Virus record (IMG/VR): IMGVR_UViG_3300027970_000175
Location: 1-20,082 of that record
DNA: 20,082 nucleotides
Direction: 5' to 3' (one strand)
From: a virus
Program-made: the position numbers and the translations under genes
The notes under the pieces: model-generated
What the model saw: the letters and a program-made list of their open reading frames with translations, nothing else
Told to the model about the DNA's origin: nothing
The model's database searches: none
In this document: positions 6,138 to 12,861 of the stretch, in pieces
Position numbering within the stretch: the first letter of the stretch is position 1
How the letters are laid out: each line of letters starts with the position of its first letter

Positions 6138-6497
6138 ATGGCGGGGATGGATCGCAACACCGGGCGTTGGGTCGCGGGGTGGCCTCACGCCTCGCAATCG
6201 CTCGCCGATGTGTTGTCGACCCCGCTTGAAACGCGCGTTCTGCGCCGCATGTACGGCGCGGACGATGACACGTTGCAGGACAAGCCGATCAACGCCGACA
6301 TCATCACGACGGCGATCATGGCGGCAGCCGTTCCCATTGCGCGGTGGGAGCCGCGCGTCGAGTTGGTTCATGTCTCCATCACACGCGCCAACGTGCGCGG
6401 CCTGCTGGCACTCGCGATGCGGGTGACGTGGCTGCCGCGCGCGCTGTTTGGCGACCGCACCCCCGCCGTCGATCAGCGCACAGCGAGGACATCATGA
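6138..6497 (+). CDS. W: Baseplate wedge protein W (gp25-like)
   Basis: The 119-aa protein matches the P2 gpW / T4 gp25 family of baseplate wedge components, which help anchor and trigger the sheath. Support comes from RWVAGWPHASQSLADVLSTPL at the start, ETRVLRRMYG (residues about 31-40), DKPINADIITTAI and above all the conserved WEPRVEL (E71-P72-R73). This Glu-Pro-Arg core is the diagnostic motif of the family. An in-frame ATG at 6147 (MDRNTGRW) is an alternative start. The gene overlaps the J gene by ATGA and follows the same W-J-I-H order as in P2. Confidence 0.9.
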   Translation: MAGMDRNTGRWVAGWPHASQSLADVLSTPLETRVLRRMYGADDDTLQDKPINADIITTAIMAAAVPIARWEPRVELVHVSITRANVRGLLALAMRVTWLPRALFGDRTPAVDQRTARTS

Positions 6498-7477
6498 GCC
6501 GATTTGTCGCCATCGACCTCGCGCAATTGCCACCGATCGACGCCGTGGTGCCGCCGGACGCCGAACTCATCGTCGCGCAGCGAAAGCTGACGCTGCTGGC
6601 GCTGATTGCCGACCCGGCCTTGCGTGCCGAGGTCCAAGCCGTGCTGCGGCTGGAAAGCGAGCCGCTGGTCAAGCAGAACGAGGTCGGCGCGATCCGCGAA
6701 TTGATCCACTTCCAGCGGGTCAACGAAGCGGTTCGCGCAGAGATGCTGGCGACAACGTCGGGTAACAATCTCGACAACATGGTTGCGCGCTTGAACGTCC
6801 AGCGGATGCCGGGCGAGAGCGATGCTGAACTGAAGTACCGATACCAACTGAAACCGGAAGCCTTCAGCGTCGCAGGACCCGCCGGTGCGTATGAATTCCA
6901 CGCCCGCAGCGCGCACCCCGACGTGCTGGACGCTGCCTGCTATGGCCCCGAAAGCGGGCTCGTGACGCCGGGCCAGACGCTGACCGTGATCCTGTCCCGG
7001 CTGGGCGACGGTACGCCCTCGCGCGAGATCACCGATGCCGTCTATGCCAGACTTTCCCACGAAGACACGGTGCCCGATACCGACCAGGTGCTCGTGCGCG
7101 GCGCAGTCATCACGCCCTATGCCATCCGCTACCGCCTGCAAGTGCGGCCCGGTGCCGACGTGTCGCTGATCGTCAAGCAGGCCCGTGCCCGGCTGACCGC
7201 GTACGCTGCCACGGATGACGCCTATGTCGCCGCCGTCGATGCCGGATACGTCGGCACGGAGGCGCAGTTTCGCAACCTGCCTCCCGAGGATGGAGGCATC
7301 AATCCGCGCCGGGTCGGCGGTATCATCGCACTGAGCGCGATCGACGGTGCGGCCCATCAGGATCGTATCAACGTGGTGCGCGCGCCTCGCATATCGCCTG
7401 CCGCCGAGGTTAATCCAGGCCTCGACGGGGCCGTGTGGTGCACGAGCGTCGCCGTCGAGTACGAGGTGGTCGCATGA
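6494..7477 (+). CDS. J: Baseplate protein J
   Basis: The 327-aa protein is a P2 gpJ-like baseplate J protein, a wedge subunit linking hub and periphery. It begins MSRFVAIDLAQLPPIDAV. A helical N-terminal part with QRKLTLLALIADPALRAEV follows, then the family segment NNLDNMVARLNVQR, the KYRYQLKPEAFSVAGPAGAYEFHA core (residues about 116-139), then ARSAHPDVLDA and VTPGQTLTVILS. The C-terminal part includes the strand segment AVEYEVVA. The length is similar to the P2 protein of about 300 aa. It overlaps both neighbours by ATGA, consistent with a single coupled transcript. Confidence 0.92.
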   Translation: MSRFVAIDLAQLPPIDAVVPPDAELIVAQRKLTLLALIADPALRAEVQAVLRLESEPLVKQNEVGAIRELIHFQRVNEAVRAEMLATTSGNNLDNMVARLNVQRMPGESDAELKYRYQLKPEAFSVAGPAGAYEFHARSAHPDVLDAACYGPESGLVTPGQTLTVILSRLGDGTPSREITDAVYARLSHEDTVPDTDQVLVRGAVITPYAIRYRLQVRPGADVSLIVKQARARLTAYAATDDAYVAAVDAGYVGTEAQFRNLPPEDGGINPRRVGGIIALSAIDGAAHQDRINVVRAPRISPAAEVNPGLDGAVWCTSVAVEYEVVA

Positions 7478-8127
7478 CCACGATCCCCAAGGTCGAACAT
7501 CTGCTGCCCGACAATGCCACGCCGCTGGAGCGCGCATTGTCGGCGTCAGATCACCGGATGCTGTCGGTGCCGGTGCGCGTCATCCGCGACGTGTGGAGCC
7601 CAGACGATTGCCCGGTCCATCTGCTGCCCTATCTGGCGCAGGCGTGGAGCGTGGACGAGTGGGACCCGAACTGGACCGAGGCGCAGAAACGCCAGGTCAT
7701 TCGCGACAGCGTGTGGATCCATCAACACAAGGGCACGATCGGCGCATTGAAGCGGGCGGTCGCCCAGCTGGGCCTGCCCGCGCGGGTGTCACGCTGGTTC
7801 GAACACGGCGGCGCACCCTACACGTTCCGGCTCTACGTGGCCGTTGCGCCGCTCGCCGAATGGAGCGGTGCCAACTTCACTCGGCTCGTTCGGGTGGCCG
7901 TCAATAACAAGGCTCTGCGATCATTCTTGTCTCGCATCGTTGTGACGCGCCGTTTACCGCCGACGCCGGTCTATGTCGGTGCCGCCGTCGTGACACGTGT
8001 CTGTTCCCGCCTAATTCTCACGCCCGTTACCGCCATTCGTGCCCCCCGTAGCAGTGTCTACGTTGGAGCCGCCATTGTTACGCGGGTTCGCTCGCGCATC
8101 GTTTTGCCATCTGTGGGGACCGCATGA
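7474..8127 (+). CDS. I: Baseplate/tail protein I with C-terminal repeat extension
   Basis: This is a P2 gpI-like tail protein, which joins the baseplate to the tail fibre. Residues 1-150 carry the family: HLLPDNATPLERALSASDH, then WSPDDCPVHLLPYLAQAWSVDEWDP, RQVIRDSVWIHQHKGTIGALK and PYTFRLYV. At 217 aa it is about 40 residues longer than P2's. The extra C-terminus holds two copies of VYVGAA(V/I)VTRV(C/R)SR followed by short linkers, about 29 residues apart, after an earlier partial copy (SRIVVTRRLPPTP). These strand-forming repeats may bind the fibre encoded immediately downstream, whose start overlaps this gene by ATGA. The symbol follows P2 and is distinct from the Mu-type protease I at 913. 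Confidence 0.87.
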   Translation: MTTIPKVEHLLPDNATPLERALSASDHRMLSVPVRVIRDVWSPDDCPVHLLPYLAQAWSVDEWDPNWTEAQKRQVIRDSVWIHQHKGTIGALKRAVAQLGLPARVSRWFEHGGAPYTFRLYVAVAPLAEWSGANFTRLVRVAVNNKALRSFLSRIVVTRRLPPTPVYVGAAVVTRVCSRLILTPVTAIRAPRSSVYVGAAIVTRVRSRIVLPSVGTA

Positions 8128-9917
8128 CATTCCAATACTCGGCACCGCTGACGATCGCCGGTCAAGCCAAGGTCGCAGCCGACATAGCTAACACGGGCAC
8201 AATCAACATTACTGCCGTCGCGGTGGGCGATGGGAACGGCGCGCCGATCACGCCAATTGTGACGCAGTCCGGTTGCGTCCGGGAGGTCTGGCGGGGTGCT
8301 CCAACGTCCGTCTCGCGCGACCCTAATTATCCCAGCCAGGTGCTGATCCAGGTGTCGGTGCCGTCGAGCGCCGGGCCGTGCACGGTGCGAGAGTTTGCGG
8401 TCTACACCGACGATGGCCAGTGCATCATCGTTGGTAATCATCCCAGCAATGACATCGCTGCGCCGAGCCAGGGAGCAATCACCTATCTCGACCTCACCAT
8501 ACCTGTCGTCGTAGATACGGCAGCGACTGTCACGATCCAGATCAACCCGGCCTCGTTGATCCCGCTGTCGCAGCTGCTGCGCGCGCCGTTCATCGGCGTG
8601 GACGCCATCGTCAGCGCGCCACCGGCCAACCCCGCACTGGGTGCGACCGTCGTCATCAACGGTGCCCCCACCGGCGCGTTCGTGGGGCTCGAAAATCACC
8701 TCGCGCAATGGAACGGATCGGTCTGGCTGTCGTGCATGCCGCCGTTCCGCACCGTCGTCGGCTGCGAGGCTGACGGGCTGTACTATCATCTGACACATGC
8801 AGGGTGGGTGGTTTGGGCGGCGAGCGACGCCAACTACGGCCTCGTGCGCTGGTCTGACGTGTGGATCACCGCGCCGGTCACCAAGACCATTCACGGCCCC
8901 GGCGCGGATTTCGGCGGGTTGCCCGACGCGTTTGCGTGGCTCGCCCGCCGCCGCATCGCCCCTGGCGGGTTCGTGACATTCCAGATCGCGGCTGGCCGGT
9001 GGGCCTACAACGCGACGCAACTGGCGTTCGACCACCAAGACGGCCACCTTGTCCAGATCATCGGCGCGCCGCTGCTGGCCCCGTTCCCGGCAGCGCTTGA
9101 CGCCTACCAGATCGCCGGATCAAGCGCTGCCCAGCGGGCAGCTGGCGCGATCGCGATCCTGTCTATGATCCGCACGGTGTGGGCGACCGAAATCGTGCTC
9201 GCCAACGGCTCTCAGTTCACGGGCCGCTCCAAACTGTCGGCGTTCGGCCAGATCGCGGTCACCTCGGATGGCGTCAACGCCGACAACATCGTGCTGACAT
9301 CGACCAGCGACGTATCGCTTGTCGATGTTGTCTCGCACGGCGCAGCCTACCGCTGCATCGCGCTCGCCTCGTGCCGCGCCTCGCTCAATTCGGTCGCGGC
9401 CACGTGTGGCGGGTCGTTTGGCATCACCGCCGAGCAGGGTGCCGCCATCGAGTATGCCGGGCCGCTGATCGCGGTCGGCCACGCCAGCCACGGCATCCAA
9501 GCGTCCGTCAACGCCGTCATCCATCAGGTCGGCACGCTGGCGGTGCTGCGGTCGCGCTGCAACGGTGGCGACGGCGCGATTGCCTATCGCGGCGGCGTCA
9601 TCGAGGCAGCCCAATTGGCCGCGAACGGCGCGTCTCAATGCCACCAAAACGGCGGCAACGGGTTTTCGGCGCAGTCGGGCGGTCACCTCGTTGCGAGTTC
9701 GGCAGCAGCCTCGTCCAATGGCGCATCGGGTTTCCTGGCGTCGGACGGTGGGATCATCGCGGCTTACGGCACGACGGGCGATACGAACGCCACCTACGGC
9801 TATCAGGCGAGCGGCGCAGCCCTCATTCAGCGTGGCGGCGGCACCTGCACCGGGGCACTGGCCGCGTCGACGCCGGCTGTTGGCACCACGGGCAACAACA
9901 ACGCGCTGGTCGCGTAA
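8124..9917 (+). CDS. H: Tail fibre protein, collar domain plus beta-helix (gpH-like)
   Basis: The 597-aa protein starts with a tail-collar fibre domain (residues about 1-145) of the P2 gpH N-terminal type: MTFQYSAPLTIAGQAKVA, then NITAVAVGDGNG and CTVREFAVYTDDG. Residues about 153-230 resemble the DUF2793 module (PANPALGATVVINGAPTGAF, LAQWNGSVW, the GLYYHLTHAGWVVW end), found in several phage fibres. From about 250 onward the sequence is a run of short glycine-turn strands such as GGIIAAYGTTG and GGVIEAAQLAANG, typical of a right-handed beta-helix. It ends with a Gly/Ser/Thr/Asn-rich tip. Only the N-terminal domain attaches to the baseplate. The distal part probably contacts the host surface, possibly with glycan binding or cleavage, for which I see no catalytic motif. 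Confidence 0.85.
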   Translation: MTFQYSAPLTIAGQAKVAADIANTGTINITAVAVGDGNGAPITPIVTQSGCVREVWRGAPTSVSRDPNYPSQVLIQVSVPSSAGPCTVREFAVYTDDGQCIIVGNHPSNDIAAPSQGAITYLDLTIPVVVDTAATVTIQINPASLIPLSQLLRAPFIGVDAIVSAPPANPALGATVVINGAPTGAFVGLENHLAQWNGSVWLSCMPPFRTVVGCEADGLYYHLTHAGWVVWAASDANYGLVRWSDVWITAPVTKTIHGPGADFGGLPDAFAWLARRRIAPGGFVTFQIAAGRWAYNATQLAFDHQDGHLVQIIGAPLLAPFPAALDAYQIAGSSAAQRAAGAIAILSMIRTVWATEIVLANGSQFTGRSKLSAFGQIAVTSDGVNADNIVLTSTSDVSLVDVVSHGAAYRCIALASCRASLNSVAATCGGSFGITAEQGAAIEYAGPLIAVGHASHGIQASVNAVIHQVGTLAVLRSRCNGGDGAIAYRGGVIEAAQLAANGASQCHQNGGNGFSAQSGGHLVASSAAASSNGASGFLASDGGIIAAYGTTGDTNATYGYQASGAALIQRGGGTCTGALAASTPAVGTTGNNNALVA

Positions 9918-9926
9918 GGGGCATCC

Positions 9927-10322
9927 ATGAAACTCTACTGCAACCAAACCACCATCGTGGCGACGCACCGCGATGACCAGGCCGTCCCGGCGTCGGCCTA
10001 CGGCGCGGGCATTGACGTTCTGACGGTCGCCGACGACTACCCGCTGGCACACGTTGGTGCAGTGCGCCCGCCCGCAGACGCGGTGCTGGTCCCGGCGATG
10101 GATTTCCTCGCGTTCCTGGCGCTGTTCACGCCCGCCGAGCAGGCAGCCATCGTCGGCTCGCCCGACATTCAGGTCCGGCTGTTCCTGCTGATGGCGTCGG
10201 GGTCGTACTACGGCGTGTCGCTGGCCGATCCGCGCGTCATCGGCGCACTCGGGTATCTCGTCACGCTCGGGCTGCTGAGCGCTGCCCGCCGCGACGCCGT
10301 GCTCGCCAATCAGGCCCCGTAA
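9927..10322 (+). CDS. Small fibre-associated protein, 131 aa
   Basis: The gene follows the fibre after a nine-base gap with AAGGGG at 9916-9921. It has no family name that I can give with confidence. The N-terminal half is beta-rich (MKLYCNQTTIVATHRDDQ, then VLTVADDYPLAHVGAV). The C-terminal half is a helical module: MDFLAFLALFTPAEQAAIVGS, IQVRLFLLMASGS, then LADPRVIGALGYLVTLGLLSAARRDAVLA. This last pattern is widespread as a short C-terminal helix module in small phage proteins near fibre and coat genes. It could be a fibre assembly factor or a minor virion part. Confidence 0.7.
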   Translation: MKLYCNQTTIVATHRDDQAVPASAYGAGIDVLTVADDYPLAHVGAVRPPADAVLVPAMDFLAFLALFTPAEQAAIVGSPDIQVRLFLLMASGSYYGVSLADPRVIGALGYLVTLGLLSAARRDAVLANQAP

Positions 10323-10334
10323 CCGGAGAGACCC

Positions 10335-10670
10335 ATGGCGCTGCAAAAAGATTTTCTCGCCCGCACCAACGCCGACTGGGCGTGGGACATCCAATTCCAG
10401 AGCGGCGGCGCGCCGGTCGATCTGACCGGGGCCGACGTGCGCATGAGCATCGTCGACGGCGCGGGCGCGATCCAGCTTCTGTTGACGCTGGGGCAAGGGC
10501 TGGCGCTCGATGGCATCACCGGCACGCTGTCGGGCCGTGTGTCTGCCGCGCAGATGCAGGGGCTGCCCGCCGGGTCGTACCGCCACGACATTCAAATCCG
10601 TCGTGCGGGCACCATCATCGTGCCGGTCGAAGGGTCGGTCGGCGTCAGTCAGGGGGTGACGCGTGTCTGA
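10335..10670 (+). CDS. Small beta-sandwich-like protein, 111 aa
   Basis: GGAGAG at 10325-10330 precedes the ATG. The chain is of beta type: DFLARTNADWAWDIQFQSGG, then APVDLTGADVRMSIVDGAG, TGTLSGRVSAAQMQGLPAG and SYRHDIQIRRAGTIIVPVEG. This order (a leading drive toward an intrinsic linear strand, then a PVDLTGA turn, then a final TIIVPVEGSVGV strand) matches small Ig-like baseplate or fibre N-terminal domains such as the BppU N-terminal type that join receptor-binding parts to the baseplate. The link is by pattern only. It is coupled to the next fibre gene, which starts with GTG eight bases before this gene's stop, so the two products are likely partners. Confidence 0.68.
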   Translation: MALQKDFLARTNADWAWDIQFQSGGAPVDLTGADVRMSIVDGAGAIQLLLTLGQGLALDGITGTLSGRVSAAQMQGLPAGSYRHDIQIRRAGTIIVPVEGSVGVSQGVTRV

Positions 10671-12162
10671 GATCATCATCGTCGATCTGACCCCGCCGCC
10701 CGCCGTGACCGTCGTGCCGGGCGATCCCACGTGGGCCGAACGGGCAGCGGCATCAGTGTCGGCTGCCGCTGCTCACGCCGACGCGCTGGCGACAGCAGCA
10801 GACCGCACGGCAACGGCGATTGCCGCCGACGCGGTGACGGGTCAGGTCGCGGCCCATGTGGCAGCCGCCGACCCGCACGTCCAGTACCTCACACCGGCGC
10901 GCGGCGATGCCCGCTACGACGCGGCGGGAGCCGCAGCAGCGGTGCAAGCTCACGCCGTCAACCGCGCCCATCACGAGGGCACGCAACCTGCCAACACAAT
11001 CGACGGTCTCGCAGCGGTCGCGACCAGCGGCAGCAAGGCGGATGTCGGGCTCGCCAACGCCGACAATACCAGCGACGCCAACAAGCCGGTCTCGACTGCG
11101 CAGGCAGCAGCACTTGCGCTGAAAGCCGATCTCGTCGCCGGAAAGGTCTCCGCCGCGCAATTGCCGTCCTACGTCGACGACGTCGTCGAGGCTGCCAATC
11201 TGGCCGCGATCCAGGCGCTGACAGGCGAAAGCGGCAAATTGTACACCGCGCTCGACACGGGCAAAATCTACCGCTGGTCGGGCAGCGTCTACGTCGAGAT
11301 ATCACCGTCGCCGGGATCGACCGATGCGGTGCCGGAAGGGGCGGTCAATCTCTACCATACGTCTGCGCGCGTCACCGACCTGATCGCTGCCGCGCGGGGC
11401 GTCTCCGTCCAGGCCTACAGTGCCGCGCTTGCAGGTTGGGCTGGGATCGTCCAGATCGACGGATCAAACAACGTCGCGATTGGGATGGCTCCCACGGGCA
11501 ACAACCGGCTGGACGTGTTGGGTAACATCCGGTCCACGACCTCTGTGGCTGCTGGCTCATGGGCGATGAACGCGACGGTCGGCGTTTACGTGTCATCGGC
11601 GTCGCGTGGGAAGATGCACGCCGGAGTGCTCGCGGCTGGCGGGGCGTACCCGTACGGATTTAGCTCCGGCGACGGCGTGACCATGACCGGCGGGCATGTC
11701 TTTTTCAACGTGGACGGCTCCGAGCGGGCGCGCATCACGCCGACCGGGCTTGGCATCGGCGTCGCAGCCCCATCGGCGCTGCTCCACGTTGCTGGAAGCG
11801 CGAAGATCGGACGGCAGTTGACGCTCAACAAAAACGATAACGTCACGCCCGATTTTTCGGTGGGGCGCGATTTCGCGAACGCCGACGGCCACAATTTCTA
11901 CATCTACGACAACGTCGCTGGAACTGCGCGGGTCTACGTCGACGGCTCTGGCAATATCGGGGTCGGCACGACCGCCCCGGCCTGCACCCTCGACGTGAAT
12001 GGACCGGTCGGCGTTGCGGCTTACACGGTCGCCACCAAGCCAAGCGCGGCGCTGCGCGATGCGATGATGATCTACATCACCAACCCGTCGTCAGGCTCGC
12101 CCCGCCCCTACTGGTCGCGGGCCTCGAATTGGTATGACGCCGCTGGAAACCTTTTGGCCTAA
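10663..12162 (+). CDS. Second tail fibre protein, GTG start
   Basis: The 499-aa product starts at GTG 10663, overlapping the previous gene by GTGTCTGA, with AGGGGG just upstream as ribosome site. Residues about 24-70 form an Ala-rich coiled coil, AADPHVQYLTPARGDARY then resembles the HxQYL-type tail fibre motif, and VGLANADNTSDANKPVSTAQ (about 127-147) is a common fibre repeat. A module ending SGSVYVEISPSP follows. The C-terminal half has trimeric shaft motifs such as RITPTGLGIGVAAPSALLHV and GNIGVGTTAPACTLDVNG. These often lead to a chaperone (S74) domain, but the protein ends soon after YWSRASNWYDAAGN, so that domain is absent. It may be a side or receptor-binding fibre separate from H. Confidence 0.82.
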   Translation: MSEIIIVDLTPPPAVTVVPGDPTWAERAAASVSAAAAHADALATAADRTATAIAADAVTGQVAAHVAAADPHVQYLTPARGDARYDAAGAAAAVQAHAVNRAHHEGTQPANTIDGLAAVATSGSKADVGLANADNTSDANKPVSTAQAAALALKADLVAGKVSAAQLPSYVDDVVEAANLAAIQALTGESGKLYTALDTGKIYRWSGSVYVEISPSPGSTDAVPEGAVNLYHTSARVTDLIAAARGVSVQAYSAALAGWAGIVQIDGSNNVAIGMAPTGNNRLDVLGNIRSTTSVAAGSWAMNATVGVYVSSASRGKMHAGVLAAGGAYPYGFSSGDGVTMTGGHVFFNVDGSERARITPTGLGIGVAAPSALLHVAGSAKIGRQLTLNKNDNVTPDFSVGRDFANADGHNFYIYDNVAGTARVYVDGSGNIGVGTTAPACTLDVNGPVGVAAYTVATKPSAALRDAMMIYITNPSSGSPRPYWSRASNWYDAAGNLLA

Positions 12163-12174
12163 ACCGGGTATCAT

Positions 12175-12771
12175 ATGACCATCACCGAACGCCTGATCGA
12201 CCACCGCATCTTAATCGTGCTCGACCCCGCCACGGGCACGCTGATCGGCGCGCACGAGGACCGGCTGACCGAAATCCTCAACGGCGATCAACGCATTGGC
12301 GTATCGCCATCGAACGGCGTGCCGCTCAATCCGATATCGCTGGCAGCTGCCCTCCCAACGCAGGCCACTCTGATGGCGCAGGTCCAGGCGCTGACGGCGC
12401 AGTTTGTGGCCGCACAGACCGCGACCATGGAGGCCGTCGCCGCACGCGATGCGGCGCTGGAACGTGTCGCCGCGCTGGAGATTGCTGCCGAGGCTGCCAC
12501 GGCGGCGCGGGTTGGCGAGGTCACGAACTACCAGATACGCGCCGCACTGATCGGGGACGGCCTGTTCGACGCCGTCAACACCTACATGCTGTCGCTGCCC
12601 CCCGCCGACCTCGCCCGCCAGGGCTGGGAGTACGGCAACACGTTCCTGCGCTCATCTGATTTTGTCGTCAGCCTCACGCCACTGCTCGCCCAGCTGCTCG
12701 CCATCACCATCGAACAGGCATCAGCCAAGCTCGACGCGCTGTTTGCGTCGGCGAGTGCGGTCACTGGGTGA
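12175..12771 (+). CDS. Coiled-coil protein after the fibre, 198 aa
   Basis: I cannot name the family. The N-terminal 60 residues (LIDHRILIVLDPATGTLIGAHEDRL and so on) look like a beta attachment domain. Residues about 62-112 are an Ala/Gln/Glu heptad-like coil (VQALTAQFVAAQTATMEAV, RDAALERVAALEIAAEAA). The C-terminal 85 residues are a helical module: VTNYQIRAALIGDGLFDAV, LPPADLARQGWEY, then SSDFVVSLTPLLAQLLAIT. That last module recurs at the end of small proteins near phage tail fibre genes, often described as fibre assembly or adaptor proteins. The ribosome site is weak (a GGGTA before ATG 12175). Confidence 0.7.
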   Translation: MTITERLIDHRILIVLDPATGTLIGAHEDRLTEILNGDQRIGVSPSNGVPLNPISLAAALPTQATLMAQVQALTAQFVAAQTATMEAVAARDAALERVAALEIAAEAATAARVGEVTNYQIRAALIGDGLFDAVNTYMLSLPPADLARQGWEYGNTFLRSSDFVVSLTPLLAQLLAITIEQASAKLDALFASASAVTG

Positions 12772-12779
12772 TCGCTTGC

Positions 12780-12795
12780 GGGGGCATCTGCACCC
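12780..12795. promoter_or_regulatory. Third, degenerate copy of the GGGGGCA palindrome
   Basis: GGGGGCATCTGCACCC keeps the left arm and centre of the copies at 861 and 5746 but has one mismatch in the right arm. It lies about 70 bases before the sheath gene, at the start of the third gene block. Confidence 0.35.
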
Positions 12796-12809
12796 GTAAA
12801 CGCAAATCA

Positions 12810-12855
12810 GCCCTCGGGATACACCGGATCAAACGCCGGTCCACATCCTGAGGGC
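12810..12855 (+). promoter_or_regulatory. Hairpin covering the tail sheath ribosome site
   Basis: GCCCTCGGGAT (12810-12820) pairs with ATCCTGAGGGC (12845-12855) with one G-T pair, and inside it ACCGG (12823-12827) pairs with CCGGT (12836-12840). The 3' arm contains GAGGG, the only ribosome site candidate for the ATG at 12862. ATTTT follows, so it could also act as a weak terminator. Either way it may control how much sheath is made. Confidence 0.5.
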
Positions 12856-12861
12856 ATTTTC

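Noticed and set aside
9120-10730. Long open frame on the minus strand opposite fibre genes
   Set aside because: It crosses several well-supported plus-strand genes, is rich in Arg and Gly as antisense frames are, and has no family features.
10663-12162. S74 chaperone domain at the end of the second fibre
   Set aside because: Shaft motifs are present, but the protein ends shortly after, without the Ser-Asp and Lys-Asp-Val-type features expected of that domain.
8124-12771. Invertible fibre segment
   Set aside because: No matching inverted repeats at fibre ends and no recombinase gene were seen in the window.
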